Assembly: GCF_900142645.1 (NCBI RefSeq)
Contig: NZ_FRBP01000004.1
Coordinates: forward strand, 164,041-228,040
Direction: 5' to 3'
Origin: Eubacterium callanderi
Lineage (GTDB): Bacteria; Bacillota; Clostridia; Eubacteriales; Eubacteriaceae
Length of the DNA stretch: 64,000 nt
In this document: positions 27,644 to 37,235 of the stretch, one piece after another
Position numbering within the stretch: position 1 is the first letter of the stretch
Layout: each line of letters starts with the position of its first letter
Program-made: the position numbers and the translations under genes
Notes under the pieces: model-generated
Database searches by the model: none
What the model saw: the letters and a program-made list of their open reading frames with translations, nothing else
What the model was told of the DNA's origin: nothing

Positions 27644-28260
27644 CAAAAATAGGCGTACTGGTGAGCGGCGGAGGGACAAACCTCCAGGCCGTCATCGACA
27701 GGGTTCATCATAAATCGGGCGAAATCGCCGTTGTCATTGCCAACAACGCGGAAGCCTATGGTCTGACAAGAGCGCAGAACAGCGGGATACCAACTGCTGT
27801 GGTGCTGGAAAAGGATTTTGAGGATTACGACGCCTTCAATGCCGAGATTATCCGAACCTTAAAGGATAAAGGCGTTGAGCTGGTCGTGCTGGCAGGCTAC
27901 ATGAAGATCATTACCCCGGCCTTTGTGGAAGCCTACCCCAATAAGATTGTCAATATCCACCCAGCCCTGATCCCATCCTTCTGCGGTGAGGGATATTATG
28001 GGCTGCATGTGCATGAGGCGGTCATTGACTACGGCGTTAAGGTCACGGGCGCAACGGTTCATTTTGTCAATGAGGAGGCGGACGCAGGCCCGATCATCGC
28101 TCAGAAAACCGTTGAGGTTGCGGACGATGACACACCGGAATCCATTCAGAAAAAGGTGCTTGAAATTGAGCACACACTGCTGCCCTGGGTGGTGGAGCAG
28201 TACTGTCTGGGCCACATAACCGTGGAGGGCAGAAAAACAAAGATAACCAGCGAACAATAG
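27640..28260 (+). CDS. purN: Phosphoribosylglycinamide formyltransferase
   Basis: 206 residues. It transfers the formyl group of 10-formyl-THF to [16 protein letters not shown] binds GAR phosphate; the formyl-transfer loop is [20 protein letters not shown], with the catalytic Asn and His (HPALIPSF). [16 protein letters not shown] supplies the Asp. Starts within the purM stop (ATGA), so translation is coupled. Formyl-THF ties purine synthesis to the C1 pool, which would be large in an acetogen. Confidence 0.96.
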   Translation: MTKIGVLVSGGGTNLQAVIDRVHHKSGEIAVVIANNAEAYGLTRAQNSGIPTAVVLEKDFEDYDAFNAEIIRTLKDKGVELVVLAGYMKIITPAFVEAYPNKIVNIHPALIPSFCGEGYYGLHVHEAVIDYGVKVTGATVHFVNEEADAGPIIAQKTVEVADDDTPESIQKKVLEIEHTLLPWVVEQYCLGHITVEGRKTKITSEQ

Positions 28261-28308
28261 GGTTTGCTGCGGTTTAAATAAAACGATCAAAAACTTGGAG
28301 GAGAAACT

Positions 28309-29841
28309 ATGAGAGCTTTAATCAGTGTATCAGACAAAACGGGTATTGTTGAATTCGCACAGAAGCTGGCCGGTATGGGCTGGGAAATTTTGTCCACCGG
28401 CGGTACCGCAAAAGCCCTGCGTGAAGCGGGTGTGGATGTTATCGGCGTTTCCGACGTAACAGGCTTTCCGGAATGCCTGGATGGCCGCGTCAAGACCCTG
28501 CATCCCAAGATTCACGGCGGTATCTTAAATATCCGTGATAATGAAGACCATCAGAGACAGATCAAAGAACTGGGCATCACACCCATCGACCTGCTGGTCA
28601 TCAACCTGTATCCTTTCAAAAACACCATCTTGAAGGAAGGGGTTGCCTTTGAGGACTGCATTGAAAATATTGATATCGGCGGACCGACCATGCTGCGTTC
28701 AGCTGCCAAAAACTTTAACGACGTTACGGTTGTCGTAGACCCGGAAGATTACGACGTTGTATTAAACGAACTGGAAAAGGACGGCGCTACCAGCTATGAC
28801 ACCCGTTACCGTCTGGCGTTAAAGGTTTTTGAAACCACTGCGGCCTATGATACCATGATCTCAGATTTCCTCAGAAAGCGTGTCGGCGGTGATGTTTTAA
28901 AAGATACCGTCACCATGACCTACGAAAAAGTGCAGGATCTCCGCTACGGCGAAAATCCGCACCAGAAGGCGGCGTTCTACAAGGAAATCGGCGTGACCAG
29001 GGGTGCTCTGACAGCTGCTGAACAGCTTCAGGGCAAGGAATTATCCTACAATAATATCAACGACACCAACGGTGCCCTTGAAATCCTGAAGGAATACACT
29101 GACGAACCGACCATCGTTGCGGTTAAGCATGCAAATCCCTGTGGTGTGGCCAGTGCCGAAACCATTTCAGAAGCCTACAGAAAGGCCTATGAAGCGGACC
29201 CAACCTCCATTTTCGGCGGAATCATCGCGTCAAACCGTGAGATTGACGCGGATACGGCAAAACAGATGGTTGAAATCTTCCTGGAAGTCATTGTAGCGCC
29301 AGCTTATACCGACGAAGCTCTGGAAGTGCTGAGCACCAAGGAAAACCTCCGTGTGCTCAAGCTGGACGATATTCTGTACAGCGAACCAGGCTATGAAACC
29401 AAAAAAGTACTTGGCGGCCTGTTAATCCAGGAACGTGATACCAAAGATTATGAAAAGCTGGAGGTAGTCACAGACCGCAAGCCTACCGACAAGGAAATGG
29501 AAGACCTGCTCTTTGCCTGGAAGGCTGTTAAGAATACCAAATCCAACGCCATCACCCTGGCCAAGGATAAATGTATGGTCGCCAACGGACCAGGACAGGT
29601 TAACCGGATCTGGCCGCTGGAAAACTGCATTGAACACGGCGGGGAAAAGGTAAAGGGTGCTGTGCTGGCATCGGACGCTTTCTTCCCGTTTGACGACTGC
29701 GCTACCGCAGCGGCCAAGGCAGGCATTACAGCCATTATCCAGCCGGGCGGCGCAGGACGCGACGCAGACTCCATCAAGGTCTGTAATGAAAACGGCATTG
29801 CCATGGTATTTACAGGCATGCGCCACTTTAAACACAGCTAA
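28309..29841 (+). CDS. purH: AICAR formyltransferase / IMP cyclohydrolase
   Basis: 510 residues, usual bifunctional length. N-terminal IMP cyclohydrolase ([41 protein letters not shown]) and C-terminal AICAR transformylase ([24 protein letters not shown] with the catalytic Lys-His, [20 protein letters not shown]). It performs the last two steps to IMP. Ribosome site TTGGAGGAG precedes ATG. Confidence 0.97.
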   Translation: MRALISVSDKTGIVEFAQKLAGMGWEILSTGGTAKALREAGVDVIGVSDVTGFPECLDGRVKTLHPKIHGGILNIRDNEDHQRQIKELGITPIDLLVINLYPFKNTILKEGVAFEDCIENIDIGGPTMLRSAAKNFNDVTVVVDPEDYDVVLNELEKDGATSYDTRYRLALKVFETTAAYDTMISDFLRKRVGGDVLKDTVTMTYEKVQDLRYGENPHQKAAFYKEIGVTRGALTAAEQLQGKELSYNNINDTNGALEILKEYTDEPTIVAVKHANPCGVASAETISEAYRKAYEADPTSIFGGIIASNREIDADTAKQMVEIFLEVIVAPAYTDEALEVLSTKENLRVLKLDDILYSEPGYETKKVLGGLLIQERDTKDYEKLEVVTDRKPTDKEMEDLLFAWKAVKNTKSNAITLAKDKCMVANGPGQVNRIWPLENCIEHGGEKVKGAVLASDAFFPFDDCATAAAKAGITAIIQPGGAGRDADSIKVCNENGIAMVFTGMRHFKHS

Positions 29842-29859
29842 GCTCAGAGGAGAAACGAC

Positions 29860-31116
29860 ATGAAAGTATTAGTAATCGGCTCGGGTGGACGTGAGCATGT
29901 GCTCACCTGGAAAATTGCCCAGAGCCCAAAGGTAGATAAAATTTACTGTGCCCCCGGAAACGGAGGCATGGCCAAAATTGCCGAGTGTGTTGACCTTTCG
30001 GTGGAAGATATTGACGGCTGCGTAAAATTTGCCAGAGAAAAAGGCATTGACCTGACCGTTGTGGGCCCTGAGGTGCCGCTGGTAATGGGGATGACCGACG
30101 CCTTTGAGAAAGAGGGCATGCGGGTGTTTGGCCCCAACGCAAAATGTGCGGAGTTTGAAGGGAGCAAGGCCTTCACCAAGGATTTTCTCCTGCGCCACAA
30201 CATTCCGACAGCCGCCTACAAGGAGTATACCGATCTCAATGAGATCATGAAAGATATCGGCGTTTACGGATTTCCGATGGTTATCAAGGCCGATGGACTG
30301 GCAGCCGGCAAGGGTGTGCTGATCGTAGAAAACGAGCAGGAAGCCAAAGACGGCATTAACATGATCATGGCTGACCATGAATTTGGCGCTGCTGGTGACA
30401 AGGTTGTCGTTGAGGAATTTCTGACTGGCCGCGAAGCCTCCATGCTGTGCTTTGTCGATGGCAATGTCATTGTGCCTATGGAAAGCGCCCAGGATTATAA
30501 GCGTGCCTACGATAACGATGAAGGCCTGAACACAGGCGGTATGGGTACCTATTCTCCTAACGTTTTGTTTGATAACGCGGTGCTGAACAAGCGCATTGAA
30601 GAAACCATTCTGACACCGATTATTGAGGGTTTCAAAGCAGATGGTATGGACTTTAAAGGGATTCTTTTCATTGGTCTGATGATCGAAAATGATATGCCCA
30701 AGGTTCTGGAATTTAATGTCCGCTTTGGCGACCCGGAAGCCCAGAGCGTGCTCATGCGCATGGACAGCGATCTGGTGGACATTATGGAAGCCTGTATTGA
30801 CGGCAAGCTTGCAGACTGTGACATTAAGTGGAAGGATGAAGCCGCAGTGACGGTGGTTCTTGCCTCCGGCGGATACCCGGGACCTTACGAAAAAGGTCTT
30901 GAAATCACCGGGATTGAGGATGTGGAAGGCTGCGAAGTATTCCATGCCGGAACGGCTCTCAAGGATGGCAGGCTGGTAACCGCCGGCGGGCGCGTCCTCT
31001 GTGTTTCCGCTCTGGGTGAAGACCGTGAGGCAGCGAGAGCCAAGGTTTACAGCCAGGTAGATAAAATTAAGTTTGACGGTGCACGCTACCGGACAGATAT
31101 TGCAAAAATGGACTGA
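29860..31116 (+). CDS. purD: Phosphoribosylamine-glycine ligase (GAR synthetase)
   Basis: 418 residues, ATP-grasp. It couples phosphoribosylamine with glycine. Start VLVIGSGGREHVLTWKI, KADGLAAGKGV, EEFLTGREAS, and NVRFGDPEAQSVLMR are characteristic. Last gene of the operon, 18 bp after purH and followed by a strong terminator. Confidence 0.97.
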   Translation: MKVLVIGSGGREHVLTWKIAQSPKVDKIYCAPGNGGMAKIAECVDLSVEDIDGCVKFAREKGIDLTVVGPEVPLVMGMTDAFEKEGMRVFGPNAKCAEFEGSKAFTKDFLLRHNIPTAAYKEYTDLNEIMKDIGVYGFPMVIKADGLAAGKGVLIVENEQEAKDGINMIMADHEFGAAGDKVVVEEFLTGREASMLCFVDGNVIVPMESAQDYKRAYDNDEGLNTGGMGTYSPNVLFDNAVLNKRIEETILTPIIEGFKADGMDFKGILFIGLMIENDMPKVLEFNVRFGDPEAQSVLMRMDSDLVDIMEACIDGKLADCDIKWKDEAAVTVVLASGGYPGPYEKGLEITGIEDVEGCEVFHAGTALKDGRLVTAGGRVLCVSALGEDREAARAKVYSQVDKIKFDGARYRTDIAKMD

Positions 31117-31129
31117 TGACAGTATAATA

Positions 31130-31160
31130 AAGGCACGCAATGATATTTGCGTGCCTTTTT
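31130..31160 (+). terminator. Terminator of the purine operon
   Basis: AAGGCACGCAA (31130-31140) pairs perfectly with TTGCGTGCCTT (31147-31157), loop of six, then TTT. It closes the purL-purD transcription unit. Confidence 0.88.
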
Positions 31161-31184
31161 CTGAATAATCTGGAGGAGAATAAC

Positions 31185-32427
31185 GTGTGGAATAAATTAA
31201 AAAAGAATATTGCACTTGGAATATTTATCGCTGTTTTGGGTGCAGTGGTCGGAGCCATTGTCTGGTTTCTGCTGTGGCTGATGAATCTGGGCATTGACTT
31301 TTTCTGGACCTGGCTGCCCGGAAAATTTAATATCCCAGTCTATAATCTGGTGATCTGCGGCGTCGGCGGGCTGCTTGTGGGGCTTTTGCAGACAAAGTTC
31401 GGCCCCTGTCCCAGTGAGGCTCAGTGAAGACATGGCGGCCATCAAACAGGGCAAACGCCTGCCCTACGATAATCTGCCGGTCATCGCAGTCTGTGCGCTG
31501 GTACCCCTCATTTTTGGCGGAAGCCTCGGGCCCGAAGCCGGGCTGACCGGTGTGATCGCCGGACTGTGCTATTGGCTGGCTGACCGGTTTAAGTATGCCT
31601 ATGAGGAAGTGGAAGATCTGGCGCAGGTCGGGATCGCTGCGACACTGGGTGTTATCTTTCACGCCCCTCTCTTTGGTTTTGTAAATCAGGTTGAGGACGA
31701 AAAGGGTGGGCAGGCCATCCCCAAAAATTCAAAGATTTTATTGTATTTTATCGCGATTTTTGCTGGTTTTGGTGTATACATTCTGCTTTCAGGATTGTTT
31801 GGCGGCGGTATGGGGCTTGGCCGTTTTGGACACATCACCATCGGGCGCAATGAGCTTCTGGCAATGCTGCCCCTTGCCCTTGTGGGTGCGCTCTGCGGCA
31901 TTCTGTATTTTTATTTTGCCAAGGGTGTCAAGGTGGTAACCGCTCCTCTTGAAAAACACAAGGTATTTCTGGGAATTATCGGCGGTTTGGTTTTAGGCGG
32001 TGTTGGAATGCTGCTGCCCTTTACCATGTTTGCGGGCGAACATCAGATGGGTGAAATGATGGAAATCTGGCAGACCCTGCCCATATGGCTGCTGTTTTTA
32101 ACAGGAATTGTCAAGCTTTTAATGATCAATATCTGTATCGGCACTGGCTGGCGCGGCGGGAATATTTTTCCCATTATCTTTTCAGCGGTCTGTATAGGCT
32201 ATGGCTTTGCCGCCCTTTTTCCAATGGTCGACGCGACCTTCTGCGTGGCTGTGGTAACAGCAGCAGTGGCTGGCGCTATTATGCGCAAGCCCATTGCCGT
32301 TGTCATGCTCCTGATCATCTGCTTTCCAGTGGATGCCATTATCCCCATGTGTGTCGGCGCTATCATCGCGGCGTCCATTCCTCTGCCCAAGCGATTCCGG
32401 CAGATGACTGACGCCCAGGGAGAATAA
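31185..32427 (+). pseudogene. ClC-family chloride channel/transporter, frameshifted
   Basis: From GTG 31185 (GGAGGAG upstream) a ClC N-terminus with two membrane helices runs to TGA 31425-31427. The rest of the protein continues in the +1 frame from about 31400. It carries FGGSLGPEAGLTGVIAG (GxxGPE selectivity region), FHAPLFGFV and GTGWRGGNIFP (GxFxP-like). Removing one base near the CCC at 31410-31413 would join them into about 413 residues (GPCP then VRLSEDMAA). Either a sequencing error or a recent inactivating indel; no slippery signal is seen at the junction. ATG 31432 could restart the second part but lacks a good ribosome site. Confidence 0.8.
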
Positions 32428-32430
32428 AAG

Positions 32431-32483
32431 AACCCATAAAAAACACTCCGCTTTTGCAGAAAAGGGAGTGTTTTTTATGGGTT
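32431..32483 (+). terminator. Bidirectional terminator between convergent genes
   Basis: AACCCATAAAAAACACTCC (32431-32449) pairs with GGAGTGTTTTTTATGGGTT (32465-32483). A- and T-runs are built into the stem, so it can stop both the ClC transcript and the CHAP-protein transcript from the other strand. Confidence 0.88.
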
Positions 32484-32487
32484 TGTA

Positions 32488-34272
32488 TTATTCGCTTCTT
32501 TTACGTTTGATCAGGGCAATCACACCGATGAGAATCCCGCCGCCAGCAAATAAGCCGATGATGGAAGGAATCATCCAGGCTGGAACATCCCCGTTCATCA
32601 GGGCAGCCTGACGGATACTGGTATCCGGGTTGGTGCCTGTAACAGTGGCGGCCAGCTTCTTAATAATATTGCCGTCTCCGCTGCCACCGTCATTGTAGGT
32701 CTGGGTGGTGCCAGCGCCTTCGTTTGAATCCAGTGCTTTCACTTCGATTTCGCAGGTTGCGGTCTTGCCATTGGCTGTTGTTGCGGTAACGGATGCGGTG
32801 CCTTCTTTGATGGCCGTAACCTTGCCGTTTTCATCAACCGTTACGATGCTTGGGTCACTGGAACTCCAGGTAACATCGGCATTGGTGACATTCGCAGGTT
32901 TGACAGTTGCTTTTAAAGTGGTGCTGGCATCCGGCTGAATTTTCAGATAGTCATTGGACAGCTTGACATCCGTTGCGGCTACCGGGGTTTTGACAGCTGC
33001 GTAGTAGCTGAAATGTGGTGCTTCGAAGGATACGGTTTTGCTGTCTTTGTCTGCTACAGCATTGTCAACAACATTTACTTCATCCTTACTGTCATCAAAA
33101 TGAACGATTTTGATATCGCCATTATCCTTGTATTTTTCATTCAGATCAAGCTCGACAGAAACAGTCCCGCCTTCTGGCTGTTTTTCTTCATTTGTGGTTT
33201 TATCAATGGCTTTGATATCCATGATTTCCAGAATTTCGGCTTCCGGGTCCAGTTTGTTCTTTACAGCCTGATCCGCCTTATTTTTAACTTCATCGCTGAC
33301 GGATGAAACCTTTAATTCCGCATCTGGCAGAACCTTGCTGTCTGCGGAGACCTTTACCTGGGTGCCATCCACATCCGCAGTTGTTTCGACTTTTTCAGGC
33401 TGAGGCGATGGTTCTGGAGTCGGCTGAGGGGTTGGCTCAGGCGTTGGCGCTGCAGTTGGCTGAGGTGTCGGTTCAGGTGTTGGCGCTGCAGTCGGCTGAG
33501 GTGTCGGTTCAGGTGTTGGCGCTGCAGTCGGCTGAGGTGTCGGTTCAGGGGTTGGCGCTGCAGTCGGCTGAGGTGTCGGTTCAGGGGTTGGCGCTGCAGT
33601 CGGCTGAGGTGTCGGTTCAGGGGTTGGTTCTGGAGTCGGCTGAGGGGTTGGTTCAGGGGTTGGCTCTGGAGTCGGCTGAGGGGTTGGTTCTGGTTCTGCA
33701 TTGTCTAACAGATAAATATAACCCAAGAAATTGCCGCCCATGCTGTTGGCATTGTCATAGTCCATATAAAAATCACGATAGCTCCAGCCAGAGTTGGAAG
33801 TGACAACCTCATTGCCATTGACTTCCTCAACAACAGCCACATGGCCGCACCAGCCATTGGTTATTGAGCCGTCCCATACGGCAATGGCGCCTACAGCAGG
33901 TTCAGACCCATAGGCAAAACCGCCGCGGCCTTCGTCGTAAAGCTCTTTATTATCAGACCAGAAATACTTTGCATTGCTTCTGAAGCTTCCCCATCCGTTT
34001 GGATTGCTGTCCACCTGTTTATTTGGAAGCGGATAGCCCAGAATTTCGTAAGCACGGCCCCAGGCGTAGTAGGTACAATTACCTCCCGTCAAAGGGTTTA
34101 ACTCAAACGGATTTCCACTGGACTGGCTGTAAGGATAAGAATAATAGTCCGGTTTTTCAGTCCTTGGTGAGAATTCCGCAGCCTTTACGGTCGGTGCAAA
34201 TTGCAGCGAATAGGCAAACAATAGGCAGACGCATAAAAGCGAAGGAACAAATTTGTGAATAAATTTTTTCAT
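32488..34272 (-). CDS. Secreted CHAP-domain cell-wall hydrolase with Pro/Thr linker and Big2 domain
   Basis: 594 residues. Signal peptide (1-31); CHAP amidase/endopeptidase domain (about 50-190) with Cys66 in GGNCTYYAWGRAYEI and His144 in GWCGHVAVVEEVNG; Pro/Thr/Glu linker (about 196-295); an uncharacterised domain (about 300-430); a Big2 immunoglobulin-like domain (about 434-518, VTWSSSDPSIVTVDENGKVT); a membrane segment near 570-588 and tail KRKRSE. It likely cleaves peptidoglycan peptides while anchored in the membrane with the linker spanning the wall. No LPxTG. GAAGGAGA lies before ATG on the minus strand. Confidence 0.88.
   Translation of the reverse strand: MKKFIHKFVPSLLCVCLLFAYSLQFAPTVKAAEFSPRTEKPDYYSYPYSQSSGNPFELNPLTGGNCTYYAWGRAYEILGYPLPNKQVDSNPNGWGSFRSNAKYFWSDNKELYDEGRGGFAYGSEPAVGAIAVWDGSITNGWCGHVAVVEEVNGNEVVTSNSGWSYRDFYMDYDNANSMGGNFLGYIYLLDNAEPEPTPQPTPEPTPEPTPQPTPEPTPEPTPQPTAAPTPEPTPQPTAAPTPEPTPQPTAAPTPEPTPQPTAAPTPEPTPQPTAAPTPEPTPQPTPEPSPQPEKVETTADVDGTQVKVSADSKVLPDAELKVSSVSDEVKNKADQAVKNKLDPEAEILEIMDIKAIDKTTNEEKQPEGGTVSVELDLNEKYKDNGDIKIVHFDDSKDEVNVVDNAVADKDSKTVSFEAPHFSYYAAVKTPVAATDVKLSNDYLKIQPDASTTLKATVKPANVTNADVTWSSSDPSIVTVDENGKVTAIKEGTASVTATTANGKTATCEIEVKALDSNEGAGTTQTYNDGGSGDGNIIKKLAATVTGTNPDTSIRQAALMNGDVPAWMIPSIIGLFAGGGILIGVIALIKRKRSE
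33400..33700 (-). repeat. 36-bp tandem repeats encoding the Pro/Thr linker
   Basis: The linker is built from units of 36 bp, PTAAPTPEPTPQ, about five nearly identical copies in 33440-33620, plus shorter PTPEPTPQ variants at both ends. There are no unique spacers, so it is not a CRISPR array. In-frame slippage would change linker length. Confidence 0.85.
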
Positions 34273-34353
34273 GCTGTGATTCTCCTTCTGAAATGATTTC
34301 GTTAAGCATAATAATGTAAAATAGTGAAGATCAGTTAACTGCTGTTAGAAAAT

Positions 34354-34403
34354 ATTATACCTTATTTCATACCGTATTTCCTTAAAATGTAACGAATTCT
34401 TAA
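34354..34403 (-). promoter_or_regulatory. Candidate promoter of the CHAP gene
   Basis: On the minus strand TATAAT at 34359-34354 lies about 80 bp before the start codon; no good -35 box is present. GAATTCGTTA lies upstream of it (around 34389-34398) and recurs upstream of the AbrB/SARP gene. The rest of the 240-bp gap (34273-34515) is A/T-rich and otherwise empty. Confidence 0.4.
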
Positions 34404-34515
34404 AGAAGAAAATCCAATTGTAACGGAATTGCAAACAAAAAATATAGTTGTTGATTTTTAAGTTTTCAATAAAAGGCGCTTGTTAAAACAAAAGTTAATT
34501 CTAAAAGTAGAATGC

Positions 34516-35739
34516 CTAATTTTCCTGTGACCGGAGGATTTTATTGTGATAAACGATAAAACCGCAGAGGGCAGTGAGAATACCAGTAGCAATAATGATC
34601 AGCCGGACGTCAACCATATCCGCCAATGGGCCAAAGACTGTCATGCCGATCGGAAAGGCTGTGGCGGCCATAATCTGGACAAGGCTGAAAACACGGCCCT
34701 GCATGGCTTCCTCCACCCGTTCCTGAAGCAGGACGGTGATGGGCGCGGTGATAAAGGGAACAGTTAACCCCACAAAGAGCATAAACCCTAAAAAGACAGG
34801 AAAAACTGGTGAGAGTCCAAGCCCCAGGCAGAAGACGCCGCACAGGGTACTAAAGACCATAATGGTGGTTACACGGCTCTTAAAGCCGCCCCAGGCGGCA
34901 ATGACGAGGCCGCCGATCATGGCGCCGACACTGTAGATGACTTCGTTGGCAGTCAGATACCATACCTCCCCGCCAAAGGTTCTGGCTATGAGAAGGGGGG
35001 TCAAAAAGGCGGTGGGTGTCACTAAAAACATGAGCAGCGCATAAAAAACAAGCAGCACCTTGATGAAAGAATGCCGGTAAGCGTAAAGAATGCCGGTTTT
35101 TAAATCGGAAACAGTGCCCGTGTCCTTGGCAGACTCAGCCCGTTTGTGGGGTGGGATTTTGAGAATGGACAGCAGGGAAATGCCAATGATGGCAGTGACA
35201 ACATCAATGAAAAAGGTCGATTCCACAGACACTGTGGCCAGCAGGGCGCCACTGACCGCCGGAGCCACAATCATGGTCATGTTCTGGAGGCTTCCGTTAA
35301 AGCCGGTCACACGCATAAGCATGCTTTTGGGCGTGATCTGCGGAATGAGCGCGTTGACGGTGGGGGTCTGGATACCAGTGCCTACCGAGCGGATAGCGGA
35401 TACCAGGAAGATAATCCATAACTCCCGGTAGCCCACGAAAAAGCTGAAGGCCAGCCCCAGTGTGGAAAGGGCGACCAGAGCATCGGCGCAGATAATCAGG
35501 TGTTTCCGGTTATAGCGGTCCGCCCACACGCCGGCAAAGAGGGAGATCAGTACCTGCGGAATAAAGGTGACAAGTGTGGAAATGGTCAGCATAAGCCCTG
35601 AGGAGGTGGTCAGTGTGACATACCAGATGATGGCATACTGGGTGAGAGAAGAGCCGAGAAGGGAAACGGTCTGGCTGGTTAAAAAAAGGATGATCCGTTT
35701 TTTCCAATCTTTATCGCGGGTACTGGCTTGCTGGTTCAT
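34516..35739 (-). CDS. MFS exporter, DHA3 (macrolide-efflux-like) type
   Basis: 407 residues with about twelve membrane helices. FAGVWADRYNRKHLIICAD is the MFS motif A-like loop between helices 2 and 3. QTVSLLGSSLTQYAIIWYV and GFNGSLQNMTMIVAPAVSGA resemble MefA/DHA3 efflux proteins. Probably exports a drug or peptide by proton exchange. AGGAGG lies before the ATG. It is 27 bp upstream of nothing related; the tungstate genes precede it on the same strand, so partial read-through is possible. Substrate unknown. Confidence 0.85.
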   Translation of the reverse strand: MNQQASTRDKDWKKRIILFLTSQTVSLLGSSLTQYAIIWYVTLTTSSGLMLTISTLVTFIPQVLISLFAGVWADRYNRKHLIICADALVALSTLGLAFSFFVGYRELWIIFLVSAIRSVGTGIQTPTVNALIPQITPKSMLMRVTGFNGSLQNMTMIVAPAVSGALLATVSVESTFFIDVVTAIIGISLLSILKIPPHKRAESAKDTGTVSDLKTGILYAYRHSFIKVLLVFYALLMFLVTPTAFLTPLLIARTFGGEVWYLTANEVIYSVGAMIGGLVIAAWGGFKSRVTTIMVFSTLCGVFCLGLGLSPVFPVFLGFMLFVGLTVPFITAPITVLLQERVEEAMQGRVFSLVQIMAATAFPIGMTVFGPLADMVDVRLIIIATGILTALCGFIVYHNKILRSQEN

Positions 35740-35766
35740 TGGTTCCTCCTGAGGGCTTGCTGCCCG

Positions 35767-36465
35767 TTAGTTTAAGGTAATAAAATCCCGAATGACTGGA
35801 TTTTTCGAGGCTTTAAAGGCTTTGACACTGCCGTTAAAGAGGAGCCTTCCGGAATCCATAAAGCTCAGGGAGTCACAGATGCGGTAGGCCTGGCTTGGAT
35901 TGTGGGTGATGATGATAACGGTCAGTCCGGCTTCACGGTTTCTTTTAATCAGTGCAGCTTCAATAATTTTCAGGCTCTGAGGGTCAATGTTGGCGGTGGG
36001 CTCATCCAGAAGCAGGGTATCTGGTGAAAAGGACAGCGCACGGGCCAGGGCTGTTTTCTGGGATTCGCCGCCGGAAAGCTTTTTGGCGTTCTGCTTTGCG
36101 ATCTCCTCGATTTTAAATTCCCGCAGCAGCCCCTCGACGATGGGGGCGGCGGCAGCTTTTCCGTACTTGCGTATCTTCAGGGGATAAGCGATGTTGTCAT
36201 AGACCGACATGGCGAAAAGGTAGGGGGTGTGGCTGGCGTAGGTCAGCTTTTTCAGCACAGTTTCATCACCAGGGAGGCCATTGTAAGTGATGACGCCGCT
36301 GGTGGGGGCGAGAAGCCCGGCGACAGATTTCATCAGGGTGGTTTTTCCTGAGCCGTTAGGTCCTAAAATTCCGTGGATTTTTCCGGATTCAAGACGCAGG
36401 CTGTCCAGTGACAGGACGGTTTTTCCGTGATAAGTCTTGGTGAGTTTTTCAATCGCGATTTGCAT
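35767..36465 (-). CDS. tupC: Tungstate ABC transporter, ATP-binding protein
   Basis: 232-residue ABC ATPase. Walker A GPNGSGKTT, signature LSGGESQKTALARAL, Walker B TLLLDEPTANID, and the switch His in IIITHNPSQAYRI are intact. It overlaps the end of the permease gene by 17 bp and follows TupA and TupB, which sets the substrate. TAGGAGA lies before its ATG. Confidence 0.92.
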   Translation of the reverse strand: MQIAIEKLTKTYHGKTVLSLDSLRLESGKIHGILGPNGSGKTTLMKSVAGLLAPTSGVITYNGLPGDETVLKKLTYASHTPYLFAMSVYDNIAYPLKIRKYGKAAAAPIVEGLLREFKIEEIAKQNAKKLSGGESQKTALARALSFSPDTLLLDEPTANIDPQSLKIIEAALIKRNREAGLTVIIITHNPSQAYRICDSLSFMDSGRLLFNGSVKAFKASKNPVIRDFITLN

Positions 36466-37156
36466 AAGGGTCTCCTACCATATATTTGTACAGGATCGAA
36501 TTCGTGACAAAAGAGATGACCAGCAGAATAATGCCCATGGCGATGGAAACAGCGTATTCACCCATGTTATTGTTCATGGCAATAAAGGTGGTCATGACCC
36601 GTGTATAGTTTTTTATATTGCCGCCCACGATCATCACAGCACCGACCTCGGATACAGCCCGCCCGAAACCGGTGACCAGAGCGATCATGATGCTGGCCTT
36701 AAGCTCCCGGATCAGCAGGAAGAGAATATCCCGGCCGCCTGCCCCAAGGGTTTTACCCATGGTTACCACAACCTGGCCGTTGACAGTGGTGTCGTTAAAC
36801 ACAATGCCCATGATAATAGGCGTAACGAGGATCACCTGGGCGATGATCATGGCAGTGGGCGTGTACATGAGCTTTAAATGCCCTAACGGACCGGAGCGGG
36901 CGAGCACCAGTGAGGTGAACAGTCCAATGATGACCGGCGGAAAAGACATAAAAGTGTAAAGCAGCCGGGATACGATCCGCTTTCCCCTGAATTCCTTGAT
37001 GCCGAGCAGGATGCCCAGTGGCACGCCGAGAACAGTGGAATAAATGGTGGAGGAGAAGGATACATACAAGGAAAGCCCGACAATCTGGTAAATTTCCGGG
37101 TCGCCGGAGATCAGAAGATGGAAGGCCTCAATGAAGCCATTGATAATATAATCCAT
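36449..37156 (-). CDS. tupB: Tungstate ABC transporter, permease
   Basis: 235-residue permease with five or six membrane helices. The EAA-type loop (GKTLGAGGRDILFLLIRELK) contacts the ATPase; GFGRAVSEVGAVMIVGGNI is typical of TupB/ModB-like permeases. Lies between tupA and tupC in one transcription unit. Confidence 0.92.
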   Translation of the reverse strand: MDYIINGFIEAFHLLISGDPEIYQIVGLSLYVSFSSTIYSTVLGVPLGILLGIKEFRGKRIVSRLLYTFMSFPPVIIGLFTSLVLARSGPLGHLKLMYTPTAMIIAQVILVTPIIMGIVFNDTTVNGQVVVTMGKTLGAGGRDILFLLIRELKASIMIALVTGFGRAVSEVGAVMIVGGNIKNYTRVMTTFIAMNNNMGEYAVSIAMGIILLVISFVTNSILYKYMVGDPYANRD

Positions 37157-37235
37157 AGGAAACCTCGTCAGTCTGTCAATTCAAAATCAGCGCCCGAAAA
37201 AACGGACGCTGACAAATTCTAAATTCAGTTAATGC

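Noticed and set aside
29869-31215. 448-codon minus-strand open frame across purD
   Set aside because: It lies opposite a fully recognisable purD, has no ribosome site and no family features.
33400-33700. Regular 36-bp repeats that might be read as a CRISPR array
   Set aside because: Units abut with no unique spacers, keep the reading frame and encode PTAAPTPEPTPQ; no cas genes are near.
33303-33803. Plus-strand open frame rich in Leu/Gln/Glu repeats opposite the CHAP gene
   Set aside because: It is the antisense of the Pro/Thr-repeat linker; the minus-strand gene has signal peptide, CHAP domain and ribosome site.
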